From Chloroflexi bacterium CSP1-4 (GTDB lineage: Bacteria; Chloroflexota; Limnocylindria; Limnocylindrales; CSP1-4): 41,272 nt of DNA. The notes beneath the pieces are model-generated. The model did no database searches. It was not told the DNA's origin and saw nothing but the letters and a program-made list of their open reading frames with translations. Positions within the stretch are counted from its first letter, which is position 1. The number at the start of each line of letters is the position of its first letter. This document shows positions 38,476 to 41,272 of the stretch, piece by piece. Location of the stretch: NCBI GenBank assembly GCA_001443375.1, contig LDXM01000024.1:1-41272 (forward strand), in the 5' to 3' direction. The translations under genes were made by a program, and so were the position numbers.

Positions 38476-39711
38476 GTGGCAAAGGTTCTCTGTGTCCTGT
38501 ACGACGATCCTGTTGACGGGTATCCGAGGTCGTACGCTCGAGACGCGATCCCGAGGATCGAGCGCTACTACGACGGTCAGACCACGCCGACCCCCGAGCG
38601 GATCGACTTCGAGCCGGGTGAGCTTCTCGGCAGCGTTTCCGGGGAGCTCGGGCTGCGGCGGTTCCTCGAGGAACGCGGCCACGCGTTTGTTGTCACGTCG
38701 GACAAGGACGGGCCGGACTCGGTCTTCGAGCGAGAGCTCCCGGACGCTGAGATCGTCATCTCCCAGCCGTTCTGGCCTGCCTACCTGACGGCTGAGAGGA
38801 TCGCGAAGGCGCCCGGGCTGAAGCTGGCTGTCACGGCGGGGATCGGCTCGGACCACGTTGATCTAAAAGCGGCGATCGAGCGTGGGATCACTGTCGCCGA
38901 GGTCACCTATTCCAACAGCATCAGCGTGTCCGAGCATGTGGTGATGATGATCCTGTCGCTGGTGCGCAACTACATCCCGTCTTATCAGTGGGTCGTCAAG
39001 GGCGGATGGAACATCGCCGACTGCGTCGCCAGGTCATACGACCTTGAAGGAATGCAAGTCGGGACAGTCGCTGCCGGCCGGATCGGTTCCGCTGTACTCA
39101 GGCGGCTGAAGCCGTTTGAGGTGGGCCTGCACTACACCGATCGACACCGACTCCCGGAGGAAGTCGAGCGCGAGCTCGGCGTGACGTACCACCCGGACGC
39201 CGAGTCGATGGTGCGTGTCTGCGACGTGGTCACGATCAACGCGCCCCTGCATCCTGAGACCGAGCACCTCTTCGACGACGCCCTCATCGCCAAGATGAAG
39301 CGCGGCGCGTACATCGTCAACACCGCCCGGGGCAAGATCTGCGACCGCGATGCGATCGCGCGGGCGCTCGAAAGCGGCCAGCTTGCCGGGTATGCCGGAG
39401 ACGTCTGGTTCCCGCAGCCGGCTCCCAGGGATCATGCCTGGCGGTCGATGCCCCACCACGGGATGACGCCCCACGTGTCAGGCTCGTCGCTGTCCGCGCA
39501 AGCCCGCTATGCGGCCGGAGTGCGCGAGATCCTGGAGTGCTGGTTTGATGGTCGTCCGATACGCGAGGAATACCTGATCGTCGATCGCGGCAGGCTAGCG
39601 GGCGCCGGGGCTCATTCGTACAGCGCCGGCGACGCCACCGGCGGCTCCGACGAAGCAGCACGCTTCAAGGATCGTGGCGCGACGAGCGGCAGCGCGCCCA
39701 CTGTGAGGTGA
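38476..39711 (+). CDS. fdh: NAD-dependent formate dehydrogenase
   Basis: A 411-residue D-2-hydroxyacid-dehydrogenase-family FDH oxidising formate to CO2 with NAD+. It aligns from the first residue (AKVLCVLYDDPVDGYPRSYAR) with the well-known Pseudomonas sp. 101/Mycobacterium vaccae enzymes. All catalytic residues are present: Asn147, Arg285, Gln314 and His333; GTVAAGRIG is the NAD fold and Asp222 (HYTDRHRLP) fixes NAD over NADP. The C-terminal ten residues are unlike the family. Third-position GC looks lower than in most neighbours, suggesting acquisition by transfer. No formate-producing or C1 genes are adjacent. Confidence 0.95.
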   Translation: MAKVLCVLYDDPVDGYPRSYARDAIPRIERYYDGQTTPTPERIDFEPGELLGSVSGELGLRRFLEERGHAFVVTSDKDGPDSVFERELPDAEIVISQPFWPAYLTAERIAKAPGLKLAVTAGIGSDHVDLKAAIERGITVAEVTYSNSISVSEHVVMMILSLVRNYIPSYQWVVKGGWNIADCVARSYDLEGMQVGTVAAGRIGSAVLRRLKPFEVGLHYTDRHRLPEEVERELGVTYHPDAESMVRVCDVVTINAPLHPETEHLFDDALIAKMKRGAYIVNTARGKICDRDAIARALESGQLAGYAGDVWFPQPAPRDHAWRSMPHHGMTPHVSGSSLSAQARYAAGVREILECWFDGRPIREEYLIVDRGRLAGAGAHSYSAGDATGGSDEAARFKDRGATSGSAPTVR

Positions 39712-39723
39712 ACGTGGGCGGGT

Positions 39724-39758
39724 ACGCCGCAGTCGAGCGCTCAGGCCGACTGCGGCGT
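39724..39758 (+). terminator. 12-bp stem-loop after fdh
   Basis: ACGCCGCAGTCG and CGACTGCGGCGT pair perfectly around an 11-nt loop, starting 13 bp after the fdh stop. Strong but without a T tract. Confidence 0.5.
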
Positions 39759-39833
39759 GGCGACCCGGTCAAACGAATCGATCGATGCCCCGTCGGTCTC
39801 TGAACGTCGAGCCTGCGGCTGGCGAGCTGGCAA

Positions 39834-39894
39834 AGCCAGAATAACCTCTTCTGGCTGCTGCCCCGGTCGGGGAACGCGAGCACGAGGCGTGCTC
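39834..39894. other. Further stem-loops in the fdh-msrB gap
   Basis: AGCCAGAA-N7-TTCTGGCT (39834-39856), CCCC-GGTC-GGGG (near 39861-39872) and GAGCACG-AGG-CGTGCTC (39878-39894) follow one another; smaller ones (GGCG-AAAT-CGCC near 39912, CCCGC-TT-GCGGG near 40013) come later. The 333-bp interval 39712-40044 holds no gene. It could be a structured non-coding RNA. Confidence 0.45.
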
Positions 39895-40032
39895 GCCGGT
39901 GCCGGTGGTGGGGCGAAATCGCCGGCGACTCTGGCCACAGCGCGGCGACCACGGGCGCGATCAGGGACTGCGGCTCCCGGACAACCGGCGGGGCCGCCGG
40001 GCGGCTGTCGAACCCGCTTGCGGGTGACGAGC

Positions 40033-40038
40033 GAGAAT
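40033..40038 (+). promoter_or_regulatory. Possible -10 box of msrB (leaderless type)
   Basis: GAGAAT lies 6 nt before the ATG at 40045; it lacks the first T of the usual TAnnnT. Confidence 0.3.
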
Positions 40039-40044
40039 GCCCCC

Positions 40045-40434
40045 ATGGACGAACAGGAACTCCGCCAGCGGCTCAGTCCCATCGAGTACGCCGTGACCCG
40101 GGAAGCCGCGACCGAGCCGCCCTTCAGCGGCGCCTACTGGGATCATCACGGCAACGGGATCTACCGCTGCGTCGTGTGCCTCGCGCCGCTCTTCGACTCG
40201 GGCACCAAGTTCGAGTCGGGCACCGGTTGGCCAAGCTTCTGGGAGGTCGTCGAGCAGGGTCACGTGACGACGCGCACGGACGCGAGTCACGGCATCGTGC
40301 GGACGGAGGCGCTGTGCGCGTCCTGCGGCGCCCACCTGGGCCACGTCTTTGCCGATGGTCCGAGGCCCACCGGCCTGCGCTACTGCATCAACTCAGCCGC
40401 CCTCGACTTCACCCCGCGTGAGGGCGAGGCGTAG
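40045..40434 (+). CDS. msrB: Peptide-methionine (R)-S-oxide reductase
   Basis: 129 residues, standard MsrB length. Zinc cysteines Cys42/Cys45 (RCVVC) and Cys91/Cys94 (CASC) and the catalytic Cys114 in [12 protein letters not shown] are all present, together with [11 protein letters not shown] and [16 protein letters not shown]. It reduces methionine-R-sulfoxide in proteins with thioredoxin. Start chosen at the ATG matching the family N-terminus ([20 protein letters not shown]); the longer upstream frame is Arg/Gly-rich non-coding sequence. Confidence 0.94.
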   Translation: MDEQELRQRLSPIEYAVTREAATEPPFSGAYWDHHGNGIYRCVVCLAPLFDSGTKFESGTGWPSFWEVVEQGHVTTRTDASHGIVRTEALCASCGAHLGHVFADGPRPTGLRYCINSAALDFTPREGEA

Positions 40435-40796
40435 ACGATCGCGTCACCACCGCGGGATCGTGCTAGTCCGAGCCCGGGGTGACGGCCGTCTTCATCCTCG
40501 ACGAGCTCCTGCTGGCGGCGAAGGCTCGAGGGGCGATCCCTCAGGTGACCTGGGACTTCACCGCGACGCGCGACTCCGACACCGCGCCGTGGACCGACTC
40601 GCTGACGATGAGCATCCCGGCCGGGTTGAGCCTCCTCGATCTGGCACCGCCGCCGATATGCTCTGCCACGTCGCCGAAATCGTAGGCCTGCGAGGTCGCG
40701 TGCCGATGCCGCAAGCTGACGAACGCGGTCCAGTTGAGCCGACAGCCTGCACCGGCTGCGGCTTGGCCGTACCCGGCGGAACGACTGCGCCGCCGG
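40435..40796. other. Gene-poor stretch with possible broken reading frames
   Basis: A 68-codon plus-strand frame at 40479-40685 (VTAVFILDELLLAAKARGAI...) has protein-like composition but no recognised domain. A second frame just after it (ADMLCHVAEIVGLRGRVPMP... with CTGC) could be its frameshifted continuation. Neither can be named. The segment ends where the long direct repeat begins. Confidence 0.35.
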
Positions 40797-40869
40797 CGAC
40801 CTGCCGGAGGACCTGCGCGACCTCATCGGCGTGGTCGTGACGCCGACGATCGAGGTCGCGGCGCGCTGA
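40790..40869 (+). pseudogene. 3' tail of a second DUF433 gene
   Basis: The frame reads GDLPEDLRDLIGVVVTPTIE then VAAR and a stop, against DLPEDLRELIGVVVTPVAEP in copy 1. Only the last ~24 codons exist; the 5' part is replaced by unrelated sequence. The differences from copy 1 are concentrated here. Confidence 0.75.
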
Positions 40870-41272
40870 CCGGCCGGCCTCCCTCGGGTCAATCCCGACC
40901 CTGGTGCTAGGATTAGCGGCCATGACCGATCAGACCGCCACCAGCCCCGACACCGGCGCCCACGCCGCTCCGCCCCCCGCCGCGCCCGAGGCGCCCGCCT
41001 TCGACCCCATGGCGCGAGCCAAGGAGCTGGCCATCCTCGACGCGCTGCGCACGGTCGTCGACCCCGAGATCGGCATGAACGTCGTGGAGCTGGCCCTCAT
41101 CAAGCAGATCATCACCGGCCCCGACCAGACCGAGGTGAAGATGATCCTCACCACGCCCTTCTGCCCCTACGCCGGATCGATGATCCAGCAGATCAAGGAG
41201 GCGCCCGAGGAGGTCGTCGGCCACGACGTGAAGGTGACGCTCCTGGCCGAGCGCTGGGACCCGCGCGACGCG
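40797..41272 (+). repeat. Long direct repeat, copy 2 (partner at 32038-32513)
   Basis: Constant offset of 8,759 bp to copy 1. The spacer, -10 box and DUF59 gene are identical except for about two bases near 41203 and 41222. The window stops inside the repeat. Confidence 0.95.
40922..41272 (+). CDS. MIP18/DUF59-family Fe-S assembly protein, copy 2 (partial)
   Basis: 117 codons are present before the window ends; the product matches copy 1 (32163-32528) except for one visible substitution (Pro for Thr in QIKEAPEEVVGHD). The same TAGGAT box lies 8 nt before its ATG. Its 3' end and following gene are beyond the window. Confidence 0.88.
   Translation, partial: MTDQTATSPDTGAHAAPPPAAPEAPAFDPMARAKELAILDALRTVVDPEIGMNVVELALIKQIITGPDQTEVKMILTTPFCPYAGSMIQQIKEAPEEVVGHDVKVTLLAERWDPRDA

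Overview
This is a high-GC (about 70% by eye) bacterial chromosome segment with short intergenic gaps, many GTG starts and many 4-bp gene overlaps. No ribosomal or taxonomic marker gene is present, so the host cannot be fixed. The mix of a mycothiol-conjugate-amidase-like protein, an LCP protein with an N-terminal membrane module, CapA, MMPL and -10 boxes placed 6-10 nt before start codons fits a high-GC Terrabacteria lineage. An uncultured Chloroflexota or an actinobacterium is my best guess, by inference only.

Layout. 0-7 kb: threonine aldolase, tRNA-Asp(GTC), CapA-like phosphoesterase, PIG-L/Mca-like amidase, then a TlpA-like lipoprotein, CcdA and LCP protein in one operon. 7.1-8.4 kb: an IS110-family element with a structured leader likely to hold a bridge RNA. 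8.4-13 kb: double-GNAT protein, CaiB-type CoA-transferase, Sua5/YrdC and an SDR. 13.3-18.1 kb (minus strand): a small membrane protein, OsmC, a 1151-residue MMPL-lipocalin fusion and a membrane protein with a RanBP2-type zinc finger. 18.2-25 kb: KamA, a MarR-regulated pair, nitroreductase, DUF2255-like, EamA transporter and a two-domain rhodanese. 25-30.6 kb: UBP zinc finger, serine hydrolase, pabB-pabC and a DUF885-like metallopeptidase. 31.2-32.5 kb: a helical protein, a DUF433 protein and a MIP18/DUF59 Fe-S assembly protein.

From about 32.63 kb the gene order is broken. The 5' end of a cobalamin adenosyltransferase gene is cut and followed by a mosaic of Rieske protein, VOC protein, SnoaL remnant, sigma-70 factor, PHP C-terminal remnant, NfuA-like protein, ATP-grasp enzyme, NAD-formate dehydrogenase and MsrB. 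At 40.79 kb the DUF433 tail and DUF59 gene reappear, nearly identical to 32.04-32.51 kb and 8,759 bp away, and the window ends inside this second copy. This is either a homologous-recombination insertion/duplication or an assembly join between related strains.

The most striking unexplained structure is non-coding. Three unrelated families of palindrome-ended repeats occupy most of the long gene-free intervals: family A (140 bp, three copies, all exactly 140), family B (160 bp, two copies, both exactly 160) and family C (about 201-211 bp, two copies). Families A and B also carry an internal copy of their terminal motif. A second window-wide pattern is the -10 box directly in front of the start codon, implying leaderless mRNAs for many genes.
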